Assembly: GCF_900538805.1 (NCBI RefSeq)
Contig: NZ_UPZP01000003.1
Location: forward strand, 1 to 52,937
Direction of reading: 5' to 3'
DNA length: 52,937 bases
From: an uncultured Dialister sp.
Lineage (GTDB): Bacteria; Bacillota; Negativicutes; Veillonellales; Dialisteraceae
Position 1 is the first letter of the stretch, and every line of letters starts with the position of its first letter. Positions 14,881-23,353 of the stretch are shown one piece after another. The notes under the pieces were generated by a model. The model had not been told where the DNA came from. It made no database searches and was given only the letters and a program-made list of their open reading frames with translations. A program made the translations under genes and the position numbers.

Positions 14881-15702
14881 CTATTTCCCGTCGGTCCTTT
14901 TTTCTTTTATCAGTTCAAACCCGTAGTCCAGAAGCTCAGCGGCCTCCGCAAACCGGCTGTCCGTATCCCTGGAATGCATGACGATAACGATGAGTTCATG
15001 GTTATCCCTGATGGCGGAAGCGGCCAGGCATCCTCCGGCAGCGCGGGTCCAGCCGGTCTTGATGCCTGTGGCTCCGGGGTAGGTGTAGAGGAGTTCATTG
15101 CTGTTTTCACAGGTGAAGATTTCAGCGGGCCGGATATAGCGTATCTGTTTCCTCTTTGTGGAAACGATGCGGCGAAAGGTTTTATTTTCCATGGCGTACC
15201 GGGCAAGACGGGCCATGTCTTCGGCGGTGGAGTAGTGATTTTCATCAGGCATGCCGTTGGCATTGACGAAATGGGTGCCGGTCATGCCGATGTCCTTGGC
15301 CTTTTCATTCATCATGTCCGCAAAGGCGGGAAGGCTGCCGGCGGTGTTTTCCGCAATGGCCGTGGCGGCGCCGTTGTCGGAAAGCATCATCATCTGGTTT
15401 TGAAGGTCTCCAAGAGAAAGCCATTCCCCGCCAGTGAGGGCGGTGGACTCCACGTCCGCCGCGTTTGAGCTGACGGACACCGTTTTGTAGGGATTTCCTT
15501 TTTCTATGGAGAGGATGCAGGTCATGATTTTCGTCATGCTGGCGGGATATTCCTTTTTTGTCCCGTTCTTTTCATAGAGAAACCGGCCGCCGGCGGCGTC
15601 CATGATGACGGCGGCGTCGGCGGTGATATCCGGCACGGCGGCATAGGCGGGAAGGCAGGTGATGGTGAAGGATAAAGCAAGAAGGATGGATTTATATTTC
15701 AT
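14881..15702 (-). CDS. dacA: D-alanyl-D-alanine carboxypeptidase (low-molecular-weight PBP, DacA/DacF family)
   Basis: 273-residue serine peptidase that trims the terminal D-Ala of peptidoglycan stem peptides in the periplasm. Signal peptide MKYKSILLALSFTITCLPAYA. Active-site motifs are complete: SxxK at Ser55-Met-Thr-Lys58, SxN at Ser108-Asp-Asn110, KTG at 215-217. It ends shortly after the catalytic domain, without the usual C-terminal beta domain and amphipathic anchor (typical PBP5 proteins are about 380 residues), so it may be soluble. The start at 15702 follows AAGGAG. It lies 10 bp after the SMR pump gene and is probably co-transcribed. Confidence 0.88.
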   Translation of the reverse strand: MKYKSILLALSFTITCLPAYAAVPDITADAAVIMDAAGGRFLYEKNGTKKEYPASMTKIMTCILSIEKGNPYKTVSVSSNAADVESTALTGGEWLSLGDLQNQMMMLSDNGAATAIAENTAGSLPAFADMMNEKAKDIGMTGTHFVNANGMPDENHYSTAEDMARLARYAMENKTFRRIVSTKRKQIRYIRPAEIFTCENSNELLYTYPGATGIKTGWTRAAGGCLAASAIRDNHELIVIVMHSRDTDSRFAEAAELLDYGFELIKEKRTDGK

Positions 15703-15712
15703 GAATATCTCC

Positions 15713-16036
15713 TTATTTTTCTGCACCGAAGAGATTGAGCAGGATGCAGCCTGCGATGATGAGGAAGATGGCAAAGATTCCGGTGGCTGTCAGTTTTTCG
15801 CCGAAGAAGAACCAGGAAATCAATGTGGTGGCCAGGATGCCCACGCCGCTCCAGGTGGCATAGGCGAGAGCCAGGTTCAGGGACGTGAGGGCCCGGGAGA
15901 AGGAGAAGAAGCAGAGACCGTAGGAAATGAGGCAGCCCGCGGTGGGCAGGATGAGGGTGAAGCCATGGGACATTTTAAGGAAGGTGGTGCCGGTGAGTTC
16001 CATGGCAATGGCAAAGAACATGAGAAAATAGGCCAT
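15713..16036 (-). CDS. Small multidrug resistance (SMR) efflux protein
   Basis: 107 residues in four membrane helices, the exact size of EmrE/QacE-type drug/proton antiporters. The essential glutamate is in place (AMELTGTTFLK, Glu13) and the helix 3 sequence ALAYATWSGVGILATTLISW is the family hallmark. The ATG has GAAAGGA upstream. Guanidinium exporters share this fold, but no guanidine riboswitch is seen here. It is encoded singly, compatible with a homodimer, and is followed within 10 bp by the D,D-carboxypeptidase. Confidence 0.9.
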   Translation of the reverse strand: MAYFLMFFAIAMELTGTTFLKMSHGFTLILPTAGCLISYGLCFFSFSRALTSLNLALAYATWSGVGILATTLISWFFFGEKLTATGIFAIFLIIAGCILLNLFGAEK

Positions 16037-16052
16037 AGGGGATTCCTTTCAA

Positions 16053-16081
16053 TAGAAAAGCCTGCGCCGCATGGCGCAGGC
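16053..16081 (-). terminator. Terminator of the purine permease
   Basis: On the minus strand GCCTGCGCC-ATGC-GGCGCAGGC then TTTTC. It separates the permease from the SMR/DacA pair. Confidence 0.75.
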
Positions 16082-16095
16082 CGGAGTTGAAACAA

Positions 16096-17490
16096 TCAAA
16101 GGAAAATATACTTCAGAATGAAAATCACGGTCAATGCCATCATGAGGACGCTTACCTTGCTCCTGTGCCCTGTGAGCAGGTTAATCAGGGTGTAGGTGAT
16201 GGTGCCGAAGGAAATGCCTTCTGCAATGCTGTAGGCAAAGGGCATGGCGATGATGGTGAAGTAGCAGGGGATGGCTTCGGTGGGATCATCGAAGTCAATG
16301 CCCGTGACGGCGGTAAACATGAGGAAACCTACGATAATCAGGGCCGGTGCCGTGGCAAAGGCAGGAATGGCCATGAAAATAGGGGAAAGGAACATGGAAA
16401 GGAGGAAGAGCACTGCCACGGTGACGGCGGTGAGGCCGGTGCGGCCGCCTTCGGAAACGCCGGAGGCACTTTCTACATAGGTGGTGGTGGTGGAAACGCC
16501 AAGCACGGCGCCTACGGAGGTAGCTACGGCATCAGCCATGAGGGCGCCCTTGATATGGGGCAGCTTGTTGTTTTCATCCAGCATGTTTGCCTTGGAGGAC
16601 ACGCCGATGAGGGTGCCGATGGTATCGAAAATATCAACGAAGAGGAAAGCCAGGAGCACCACTACGAAATTGAAGGTGCCGATCTGGGAGAAATCCAGCT
16701 GCATGAAGATGGGGGCGATGCTCTTCGGTTCAAAGGAAGCAAGGCCGCCGGAGAAATTGGGCAGTGTGCTGAAGGCGCCTACCGAAGGATCCGGTACGTA
16801 GAGACCGGAGATTTCACAAAGAACACCCAGAAGCCAGGTGAAAAGGATGCCCCAGAGAATGTTGCCCCTTACCTTCTTCACCATGAGGATGGCGGTGAAA
16901 AGGACGCCGATAATGGCCAGCACCACCGTAATACCGGTGGTATGGAAGGTTCCGGCTGCCATGGCTCCTTTGAAGGAGAAAAGGGAAATCTTGGTGGCAG
17001 GATTGGCCACGATAATCTGGGCGCTGCCCAGTCCGATGAAGGCGATGAAAAGGCCGATGCCTGCGGACACCGCTTTCTTCAGGTTAATGGGGATGGCGTT
17101 GAAGATGGCTTCACGGACATTGGTGAGGGAAAGAATGATGAAAATGATACCTTCCACGAAAACCGCAGCCAGTGCCATTTCCCAGGAATAGCCCATCTGC
17201 TTCACCACGGTGAAGGCAAAGAAGGCGTTCAGCCCCATGCCCGGTGCCAGGGCAAAGGGGTAATTGGCGAAAACCGCCATAAACATGGTGCCCAGAAAGC
17301 CTGCCAGCGCCGTGGCGGTAAGGACGGCTCCCTTATCCATGCCTGTGGTGCTCATGATACTGGGGTTGACGGCAAGAATATAGGCCATGGTCATAAAGGT
17401 GGTAATTCCTGCCATGATTTCGGTCCTTACGGTGGTATGACTTTCCGAGAGATGGAAAATCCTCTCCATGAGACCTGCGTTGTTTTCCAT
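16096..17490 (-). CDS. NCS2-family purine permease (AzgA/PbuG type)
   Basis: 464 residues, about 13 hydrophobic segments, importing hypoxanthine, guanine or adenine by proton symport. Signature segments: AGITTFMTMAYILAVNP, FALAPGMGLNAFFAF, LFVDIFDTIGTLIGV and STTTTYVESASGVSEGGRTGLTAV, all characteristic of the AzgA-like subgroup. The ATG follows GAAAGGAG. A good promoter is at 17556-17584. The leader is only about 60 nt, with a small CTGCCC/GGGCAG hairpin, too short for a purine riboswitch. Together with upp at the other end of the window it indicates salvage of preformed bases. Confidence 0.92.
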   Translation of the reverse strand: MENNAGLMERIFHLSESHTTVRTEIMAGITTFMTMAYILAVNPSIMSTTGMDKGAVLTATALAGFLGTMFMAVFANYPFALAPGMGLNAFFAFTVVKQMGYSWEMALAAVFVEGIIFIILSLTNVREAIFNAIPINLKKAVSAGIGLFIAFIGLGSAQIIVANPATKISLFSFKGAMAAGTFHTTGITVVLAIIGVLFTAILMVKKVRGNILWGILFTWLLGVLCEISGLYVPDPSVGAFSTLPNFSGGLASFEPKSIAPIFMQLDFSQIGTFNFVVVLLAFLFVDIFDTIGTLIGVSSKANMLDENNKLPHIKGALMADAVATSVGAVLGVSTTTTYVESASGVSEGGRTGLTAVTVAVLFLLSMFLSPIFMAIPAFATAPALIIVGFLMFTAVTGIDFDDPTEAIPCYFTIIAMPFAYSIAEGISFGTITYTLINLLTGHRSKVSVLMMALTVIFILKYIFL

Positions 17491-17555
17491 GAGAAAACTC
17501 CTTTCGAATTGAAAAGTTTCCTGCCCTATCCGGGCAGAACGATTTTTACGCCTTT

Positions 17556-17584
17556 ATTATAAGATTTTTACCAGATTGAATCAA
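17556..17584 (-). promoter_or_regulatory. Promoter of the purine permease
   Basis: Minus strand: TTGATT (17584-17579), 17 bp, perfect TATAAT (17561-17556). Confidence 0.72.
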
Positions 17585-17699
17585 TGAAATTTATGGATTT
17601 ATGGAATGCGGATATGTCATTCTTCCATGAGGAAAAGGAAGACCCTGTGTGCTACAATAAAAAGATACCGGCAAAGAGCCGGCGAAAAAGGAGTACATC

Positions 17700-18605
17700 A
17701 TGAGTATATGCAACATATGCCCCAGGGCATGCAAAATAGAAAGAAAACTGTCGGTGAAGGACAAAGGAAATGTGGGCTACTGCCGGTCAGCCATGCTTCC
17801 CGTCATTTCCAGGGCTGCCCTCCACCACTGGGAGGAACCCTGCATCGCCGGCAGTCGCGGCGCAGGCACCGTGTTCTTTGCAGGCTGCAACCTGTCCTGC
17901 GTGTACTGCCAGAACTATGAAATATCGGAAATGAGGAAGGGCATCGAAGTGTCGGTGGAGAGACTTCGGGAAATCTATTTCGAACTCATAGCAGAGGGCG
18001 CCCATAACATTGACCTGGTGACCCCTACCCAGTACACCCACGCCATCTTCCAGAGCCTCCGGGACCCGCTTCCCGTGCCGGTGGTGTATAACTGCGGCGG
18101 CTACGAAAGCGTGCACACCGTGGCCTTCCTTCGGAAAAAAGTGCAGTGCTGGCTGCCGGATTTGAAATACGCCGACCGCCGCGCCGCGGCTAAGTACAGC
18201 GATGCGCCGGACTATTTCGAAAAAGCCACGGCTGCCATTGAGCAGATGTACCGCCAGACAGGGCCCTATGAAATGGACAGTGACGGCATCCTGCAGAAGG
18301 GCGTCCTCATCCGCCACCTCATCCTGCCGGGACAGGTGGAAAATACGAAGAAAGTGCTGGAATATGTGGCGGAAACCTTCGCTCCCGGCGAAGTGCTCTT
18401 CAGCCTCATGCGCCAGTACGTCCCCTGCGGCAGGGCGGCGGAGTACCCTGAAATCAACCGGCCCATTACGGATGAGGAATACGAAGAATGCGAAAGCTAT
18501 ATGGAAGAACTGGGCATCGAAGACGGCTACGTCCAGCAGAAAGCCAGCTCCGACAAAATGTTCATTCCCGCCTTTGATGGTACGGGGGTGCTGAAGGGAG
18601 AATAG
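17700..18605 (+). CDS. Radical SAM protein, PflX family (PFL-activase-like, COG1313)
   Basis: 301 residues. An N-terminal Cys set (C4, C7, C11, C28) in CNICPRACK...GNVGYC precedes the radical SAM motif CNLSCVYC (Cys63, 67, 70), which holds the SAM-binding 4Fe-4S cluster. The TPTQYTHAI and PVVYNCGGYES segments are typical of PflX proteins, which resemble pyruvate formate-lyase activating enzyme but have no proven substrate. AAAGGAG precedes the ATG at the right distance. There is no PFL gene next to it. It stands alone, with octamer repeats right after the stop codon. Confidence 0.88.
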   Translation: MSICNICPRACKIERKLSVKDKGNVGYCRSAMLPVISRAALHHWEEPCIAGSRGAGTVFFAGCNLSCVYCQNYEISEMRKGIEVSVERLREIYFELIAEGAHNIDLVTPTQYTHAIFQSLRDPLPVPVVYNCGGYESVHTVAFLRKKVQCWLPDLKYADRRAAAKYSDAPDYFEKATAAIEQMYRQTGPYEMDSDGILQKGVLIRHLILPGQVENTKKVLEYVAETFAPGEVLFSLMRQYVPCGRAAEYPEINRPITDEEYEECESYMEELGIEDGYVQQKASSDKMFIPAFDGTGVLKGE

Positions 18606-18669
18606 GTGGGACAGTGTACTAGTGTACTAGTGTACTAGTGTACTGGTGTGCTAGTGGGACAGTGGGGCA
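18605..18669. repeat. Octamer array (AGTGTACT)n
   Basis: Four to five AGTGTACT units grade into GGTGTGCT, AGTGGGAC and AGTGGGGC. They begin directly at the stop codon of the radical SAM gene. Confidence 0.85.
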
Positions 18670-18777
18670 GTTATCCTCCCTCGCTGCTGTCCTCTGACCG
18701 AGTGTTGATTCCTGCCGGAGGCCGTCATCCTGAGCGCAGTCGGGGTCAAGGGGGCAGGCTGCCACCGGGCTTCGCCC

Positions 18778-18942
18778 TAGGGAAGCACTGATTAATTCGC
18801 AGAATCGAACTTCATATGTATTTTTATCCAATGCTGCGTCATCAGTCTCCTTAAATAGCTCGCTATTCGCGTCGACTGATTCCTTGCATTGAATAAAAAT
18901 CCAAGAATGAAATCCGATAACGATTTAATCAGCGCTTCCCTA
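18778..18942 (-). repeat. Family A fold-back element, inverted copy, second subfamily (165 bp)
   Basis: Bounded by TAGGGAAGCACTGATTAA and TTAATCAGCGCTTCCCTA with TA borders and the central AGCGAGCTATT hairpin on the opposite strand. Its left third (TCGCAGAATCG...CATATGTATTTTTATCC) differs from the other full copies and matches the fragment at 45587-45643, so at least two subfamilies exist. Confidence 0.87.
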
Positions 18943-19125
18943 GGCGGCCGGTTCGGCCCGGGAATGGCTTCGCCTTCCGGACCGGTTCAAAGGGAACTTA
19001 TAAAGCCCACTCCGTGGAGGCAATGCAGGAGCCTTCGGCACCATTTTATAATGCGCCCGATAGGGCGCCACCACAACCCTCTGAACCTTCTGAACCCTCT
19101 GAACCCTTTGAACCTTTGCATGTGG
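18943..19125. repeat. GC-hairpin mosaic with nonamers
   Basis: Hairpins GGCCGG-TTC..., GGAATGGCTTCGCCTTCC, CTCCGTGGAG and GCGCCCGATAGGGCGC, with linkers TTATAAAG and CCACCACAACCCT and a CCCTCTGAA nonamer run (about 19077-19112). It directly follows a family A element. Confidence 0.68.
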
Positions 19126-19136
19126 GTGACATTGCA

Positions 19137-19712
19137 TTACAGCCCCTGAAATGCCACAAAATCTCCAGGTTTCTCAGGTCTTTTTCCTATCATTTTCTCC
19201 ATCCACACCATGTCATACCAGCGGTGGAATTTATATCCGCAGTGATGGAAGAGGCCTGCTGTCTTAAATCCCATATGTTCATGAAAAAGAGGACTGTCCT
19301 TTGGAAGGAAGGGGTCCTCTTTTTCTGTAAATGCAATGCAGGCGTACAGGTTGAACACCTGCTGCTTCAGGAGAATCTCTTCCATTCGGGCATAGAGTTT
19401 TTTCCCGATTCCCCGGTGCCGGGCTTTGGGGGCAAGATAGATGGAAAGCTCCGCCGAGTGCTCATAGGCCTTTCTGGGATGGAAGGGACCGGCGTAGGCA
19501 TAACCCAGGATATGGCCTTCCTCTTCTGCCAGAAGGTAGGGATATTTCTCCAGGGTATGGGCTATGCGTTCTTTGAATTCTTCCGGCGCAGGCACTTCGT
19601 ATTCAAAGGTAATGGCCGTCTTCTCCACATAGGGCTTGTAAATAGCAAGAAGGGCGGCGACGTCATCCGGTGATGCCTGGCGGATGGAAATTTCCTTACT
19701 CCCTTCTTTCAT
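19137..19712 (-). CDS. GNAT N-acetyltransferase (phosphinothricin acetyltransferase-like)
   Basis: 191 residues. The GNAT acetyl-CoA loop is visible as YLAPKARHRGIGKKLYARME (R/Q-x-x-G-x-G/A). The N-terminal IRQASPDDVAALLAIYKPYVEKTAITFEYEVP segment and GFKTAGLFHHCGYKFHRWYDMVWMEK tail are those of the Pat/YncA type, which acetylate amino-acid analogues such as phosphinothricin or methionine sulfone. Its start overlaps the thioesterase gene by 17 bases, so the pair is co-translated. Substrate unproven. Confidence 0.88.
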   Translation of the reverse strand: MKEGSKEISIRQASPDDVAALLAIYKPYVEKTAITFEYEVPAPEEFKERIAHTLEKYPYLLAEEEGHILGYAYAGPFHPRKAYEHSAELSIYLAPKARHRGIGKKLYARMEEILLKQQVFNLYACIAFTEKEDPFLPKDSPLFHEHMGFKTAGLFHHCGYKFHRWYDMVWMEKMIGKRPEKPGDFVAFQGL

Positions 19713-20091
19713 TCCTTTTCTCCGCCTTTTCCATAAACTTTACGCTGTCCACCAGAAAGCGGTCATGGTCCGCTTCCCCGATATCTCCGTTTTCATCGGA
19801 GGCGGTGATGTGGAAGGAAATCTTCTTTCCCCTGACTTCCGTCACCGTGGCGGTGACGGTGATAGTATGCCCCGGCAGGGTGGGCGCTTTGTGGATGAGG
19901 GAAATGGAACCGCCTACGGTGGTTTCATGGCCGGAAAGGAAGGGGGCAAGGGCTTTTACGGCCGCTTCTTCCATGGCCGCCGACAGCACCGGCGTGGCCA
20001 GCACGGGGAGGGACCCGCTCTTTACCTTTTCTGCGGTATCTTCTTCTGTAATGGTTCTTGTAATCTGTGCGGTGATTCCTTTGATTATCAT
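19696..20091 (-). CDS. Hot-dog-fold thioesterase, FlK (fluoroacetyl-CoA thioesterase)-like
   Basis: 131 residues. The segment SLPVLATPVLSAAMEEAAVKAL, then ETTVGGSISLIHKAPTLPGHTITVTATVTEV, matches the FlK-like family, in which a Thr/Glu/His set hydrolyses small acyl-CoAs. The true substrate is unknown; most homologues in anaerobes are general housekeeping acyl-CoA thioesterases. AAAGGAG lies nine bases before the chosen ATG at 20091; an ATG 21 bases upstream overlaps that site and was rejected. It is the first gene of a two-gene leftward unit with the acetyltransferase. Confidence 0.85.
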   Translation of the reverse strand: MIIKGITAQITRTITEEDTAEKVKSGSLPVLATPVLSAAMEEAAVKALAPFLSGHETTVGGSISLIHKAPTLPGHTITVTATVTEVRGKKISFHITASDENGDIGEADHDRFLVDSVKFMEKAEKRNERRE

Positions 20092-20240
20092 GGGTATGCT
20101 CCTTTGCATCAATGCCTGTTATCAGCCTCTATAGATTAGTGCTGAAGGCTCTTTATACAATATGATATAATTATAGAATAATCTTTTCAGAAAGAGATTT
20201 CCACATTTTACTTCCCTTGACATTGTTTGAGAGGTGCAAT

Positions 20241-21302
20241 TTGCAAGAAAGAAAGACAGAAGAGTCCGGAGAACCGGAAAGAGCGCCCTTTTCCTTAAAG
20301 AAAATGGGCCGGAAAGAATGGTCCGCCCTGGCCGGCGGTCTTGCCTTCCTGATCCTCCTTACGGCAGGCATTTATTTCTATGCCTTCGACAGGGTGGACC
20401 TTCATGGCAGCGCCATGGTGGATGTGCCCAGAAATTCCACCGGTCGGGATATTGCGGATACCCTGGAAAAGAAGGGCATCATCCGGAGCAGTACCCTTTT
20501 CAGGCTCTATTCCCACATTCTCGGAAGCGGCAAAAGTCTCCAGAGCGGGACTTACAAGATGAAACAGGGCCTCACCATCAAGGAAGCCATGACGGAGCTC
20601 CGGTCGGGCAAGACGGAGTCCGTCTTCGTGACGGTGCCGGAAGGCTACACGGTGCGCCAAATTTCCTCCCTTCTAAAGGATGCAGGCGTGAAGGGGGCGG
20701 AGGACTTTGAGAAGGAAGCTGCTTCCTACGGCCCTTTGAAATACCAGTACGGTCCCCTGCCGGTGCCGGTAAAGGCGGAGGGATTCCTTTTCCCGGACAC
20801 CTATAATATTCCCAAGGAGTATACGGCCCGGCAGATATGCGATATGATGTACAAGCGGACCGACTCCATGCTGACGCCGGACATCCGGAAGAAGGCGGAA
20901 GCAAAGCATTTGACCCTTCATGCTTTGATGACCCTGGCCTCCATGGTGGAAAGGGAAGCCCGTTTCAAGGAAGACCAGGTGCCCATTGCATCGGTGATGC
21001 TGAAGCGTCTTGAAATCGGCATGCCCCTCCAGATTGACGCCACCATCCAGTATGCCCTGGGCAGCCCGAAGGAGGAGCTCACCATTGCGGATACAAGGAT
21101 TGATTCCCCCTACAACACCTATACCCACAACGGCCTGCCGCCGGGACCCATCGGAAGCCCCGGCATGGATGCCATTGAAGCGGTGCTGGAGGCTAAGCCG
21201 GGAGAGTATTTGTACTACGTAGCCCAGGCCGACGGCCATCACGTTTTCACGAAATCCTATGAAGAGCATCAGGCGGAGACGGAGAATATCTATGGCAAAT
21301 AA
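20241..21302 (+). CDS. mltG: Endolytic murein transglycosylase MltG
   Basis: Inner-membrane lytic transglycosylase of about 353 residues that cuts nascent glycan strands and sets their length. One N-terminal membrane helix (ALAGGLAFLILLTAGIYFYAF). Then a LysM-like segment (VDVPRNSTGRDIADTLEKKGIIRSSTLFRLY) and the YceG catalytic domain with VPEGYTVRQI, EGFLFPDTY, LASMVEREAR (catalytic Glu) and DSPYNTYTHNGLPPGPIGSPG. No ATG is available. The TTG at 20241 is preferred because AGAGG lies six bases before it; TTGs at 20217 and 20223 are alternatives. A TATAAT at 20166-20171 is the likely -10. First gene of the operon with trmR and trhP. Confidence 0.88.
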   Translation: MQERKTEESGEPERAPFSLKKMGRKEWSALAGGLAFLILLTAGIYFYAFDRVDLHGSAMVDVPRNSTGRDIADTLEKKGIIRSSTLFRLYSHILGSGKSLQSGTYKMKQGLTIKEAMTELRSGKTESVFVTVPEGYTVRQISSLLKDAGVKGAEDFEKEAASYGPLKYQYGPLPVPVKAEGFLFPDTYNIPKEYTARQICDMMYKRTDSMLTPDIRKKAEAKHLTLHALMTLASMVEREARFKEDQVPIASVMLKRLEIGMPLQIDATIQYALGSPKEELTIADTRIDSPYNTYTHNGLPPGPIGSPGMDAIEAVLEAKPGEYLYYVAQADGHHVFTKSYEEHQAETENIYGK

Positions 21303-21891
21303 CTGGCAGCCTTTGAAAAAGGAACTGGAAGACTATGCGGAGAAAAATCATGTGCCCATTATCCGGGGGCCGGAGCGGGAGCTTCTCCTTCGCTCGGCAG
21401 CGCTGGCTGAGCCGCGGCGCATATTGGAAATAGGCACCGCCATCGGCTACTCCGCCCTTCTTATGGCGGAGCGGTTTCCGAAGGCGGAAATCGATACGGT
21501 GGAGCTTGACGAAGAGCGCCATCACAGGGCGAAGGAAGTCATGGAAAGGGCGGGCCTTTCCGGCCGTGTGCACTGCCATCTGGGAGATGCGGGAGAAGTG
21601 ATACCCACCCTTTCCGGCCCCTACGATTTCCTCTTCCTTGACGGACCTAAGGGACAGTACCTTAGGGAACTTCGGGCTGTCGAACCTCTTCTGTCGGACC
21701 GGGCGGTCATTGCGGCGGATAACGTCCTTTTCCGGGGGCTGGTGGAAAAGGAAGGCCCCGTGCCTCACCGCTACCGCACTCTGGTCATGCGGCTTCGGGA
21801 GTACCTGGACTATGTGAATGAGAAATATGAAACTCATATATATGTAGAAGGAGACGGTCTGGCCGTTTCCGTTAGAAAGGAACATACATGA
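21292..21891 (+). CDS. trmR: tRNA 5-hydroxyuridine methyltransferase TrmR (O-methyltransferase)
   Basis: 199-residue class I SAM methyltransferase: ILEIGTAIGYSALLMAERFP (motif I), VELDEERHHRAKEVM, YDFLFLDGPKGQYLRELRAVEPLL. In Bacillus the orthologous locus (yrrM) makes 5-methoxyuridine at tRNA wobble position 34 from the 5-hydroxyuridine produced by TrhP. The gene order here (mltG, this gene, U32 protein) is the same, which supports the assignment over a generic catechol methyltransferase. The ATG at 21292 overlaps the end of mltG by 11 bases, and the gene ends in ATGA shared with trhP. Confidence 0.85.
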   Translation: MANNWQPLKKELEDYAEKNHVPIIRGPERELLLRSAALAEPRRILEIGTAIGYSALLMAERFPKAEIDTVELDEERHHRAKEVMERAGLSGRVHCHLGDAGEVIPTLSGPYDFLFLDGPKGQYLRELRAVEPLLSDRAVIAADNVLFRGLVEKEGPVPHRYRTLVMRLREYLDYVNEKYETHIYVEGDGLAVSVRKEHT

Positions 21892-23117
21892 AAAAAATGG
21901 AACTTCTCGCTCCGGCGGGAACAATGGAAAAAATGAAAATGGCCCTCCTTTACGGGGCGGATGCGGTATATCTGGCGGGCAAGGTCTTCGGCCTCCGTGC
22001 CTATGGCGGCAACTTCTCCATGGAAGAGCTGAAGGAAGCGGTCTCCTATGCCCACAGCATGGGGAAAAAGGTGTATGTTACGGTAAATATCATTCCCCGG
22101 AATGAAGATCTGGAGGGACTGGACGACTATCTGAAATATCTGGAAAGCATCCATGTGGACGCTGCTTTGATTTCCGACCTGGGCGTCTTCTCCCTCTGCC
22201 GGGAAGTGGCGCCGAACCTTCCCATCCACGTGTCCACTCAGGCAAGCTCTGCCAACTGGCGCACCGTGAAGGTATGGAAGGACCTGGGCGCCGAAAGGGT
22301 GGTACTGGCCCGGGAAGTGTCGGTGAAGGAAATGGCGGAAATCCGCAAAAAAGTGGACATTGATCTGGAAGTCTTCGGCCACGGCGCCATGTGCATTTCC
22401 TGGTCCGGCCGCTGCCTTCTTTCCAATTTCTTCACCAACGGAAAAAGACAGTCCAACCGGGGCGAATGCATCCAGGCCTGCCGCTTCCGCTACGCCGTTA
22501 TGGAAGAATCCCGGCCCGGCCAGTACTGGCCGGTGGAGGAAGATGAGCACGGCACCTATGTCTTCAACAGCAAAGACCTCTGCATGATTGACCACATTCC
22601 CGAACTCATCGAAGGGGGCGCTGCCTCCCTTAAAATCGAAGGCCGCATGAAGAGTGTGTACTACGTGGCCGCCGTGGTGGCAGCCTACCGGAAGGCCATC
22701 GACGCCTACTACGCCGAAGGCGGCGCCTACAAGGTGCGTCCGGAATGGAGGGAAGAACTGGAAAAGGTATCCCACCGTCCCTACACCACCGCCTTTGCCT
22801 TCCAGAACCCGGATCACAGCGCCCAGGAATACGTGAAATCCCAGCCGGACCAGCCCTATGATTTCGTAGGCCTCATCCTTCCGGCCCGCGTAGAAGAAGG
22901 CACGAACCGGGTGCAGCAGAGAAACCATTTCAAAGTGGGAGAAATCCTGGAATACCTGACGCCTAAAGGTGACGTGGGGCTCATCAAAATTACAAAACTG
23001 GTGAACGGAGAGGGAGAAGAAGTGGACAAGGCGCCGCATCCGCTGGAAGAGCTCACCATGACAGGAGACGCAGTCCTTCCTGCCTTCTCCATTCTGAGGA
23101 GGCGCGCAAAGAAATGA
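21888..23117 (+). CDS. trhP: Peptidase U32 family protein, tRNA U34 hydroxylation (TrhP)
   Basis: 409 residues. The U32 signature is DLEVFGHGAMCISWSGRCLLSNF, with further cysteines in GECIQACRF. Opening KMELLAPAGTMEKMKMALLYGADAVYLAG is standard. Despite the peptidase name, genetics in E. coli and Bacillus place this family in prephenate-dependent tRNA 5-hydroxyuridine formation. Bacillus has two adjacent subunits, TrhP1 and TrhP2; here a single gene of the longer type is present. It overlaps trmR by ATGA and the DUF4911 gene by ATGA, so three to four genes are translationally coupled. Confidence 0.87.
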   Translation: MKKMELLAPAGTMEKMKMALLYGADAVYLAGKVFGLRAYGGNFSMEELKEAVSYAHSMGKKVYVTVNIIPRNEDLEGLDDYLKYLESIHVDAALISDLGVFSLCREVAPNLPIHVSTQASSANWRTVKVWKDLGAERVVLAREVSVKEMAEIRKKVDIDLEVFGHGAMCISWSGRCLLSNFFTNGKRQSNRGECIQACRFRYAVMEESRPGQYWPVEEDEHGTYVFNSKDLCMIDHIPELIEGGAASLKIEGRMKSVYYVAAVVAAYRKAIDAYYAEGGAYKVRPEWREELEKVSHRPYTTAFAFQNPDHSAQEYVKSQPDQPYDFVGLILPARVEEGTNRVQQRNHFKVGEILEYLTPKGDVGLIKITKLVNGEGEEVDKAPHPLEELTMTGDAVLPAFSILRRRAKK

Positions 23118-23353
23118 CGGAAGATACAAGGGTATACATCGAAATCCCGCCGGAAGAAGTGAACTACATCAACCGCATTATCGAAGGCTACGAATACCTG
23201 GGAGTGCTGACCACGCTGAACGCCAAAAGAGCCACCTGCCAGATTAACTCCACCAAAGACACCAGGGACACCGTCATCGACGTCCTCACCCACCTGCCGG
23301 ACGTGAAGGTCAAAATCCTTTCCGATAGAGAAGAGGCGCTGAAGGAGGAGTAA
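23114..23353 (+). CDS. DUF4911 small protein, tRNA-modification operon
   Basis: 79 residues, no signal or membrane segment. RVYIEIPPEEVNYINRIIEGYEYLGVLTTLNAKRATCQI fits the DUF4911 family, often found after U32 protein genes. It looks like a small alpha/beta ferredoxin-like fold (inference). Its ATG overlaps the trhP stop, so it may be an accessory factor of the hydroxylation step. Function unknown. Confidence 0.8.
   Translation: MTEDTRVYIEIPPEEVNYINRIIEGYEYLGVLTTLNAKRATCQINSTKDTRDTVIDVLTHLPDVKVKILSDREEALKEE

Noticed and set aside
17490..17560. Purine riboswitch before the NCS2 permease
   Set aside because: The leader between the promoter and start codon is about 60 nt and lacks the conserved three-way junction sequences. 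Only a small CTGCCC/GGGCAG hairpin is present.
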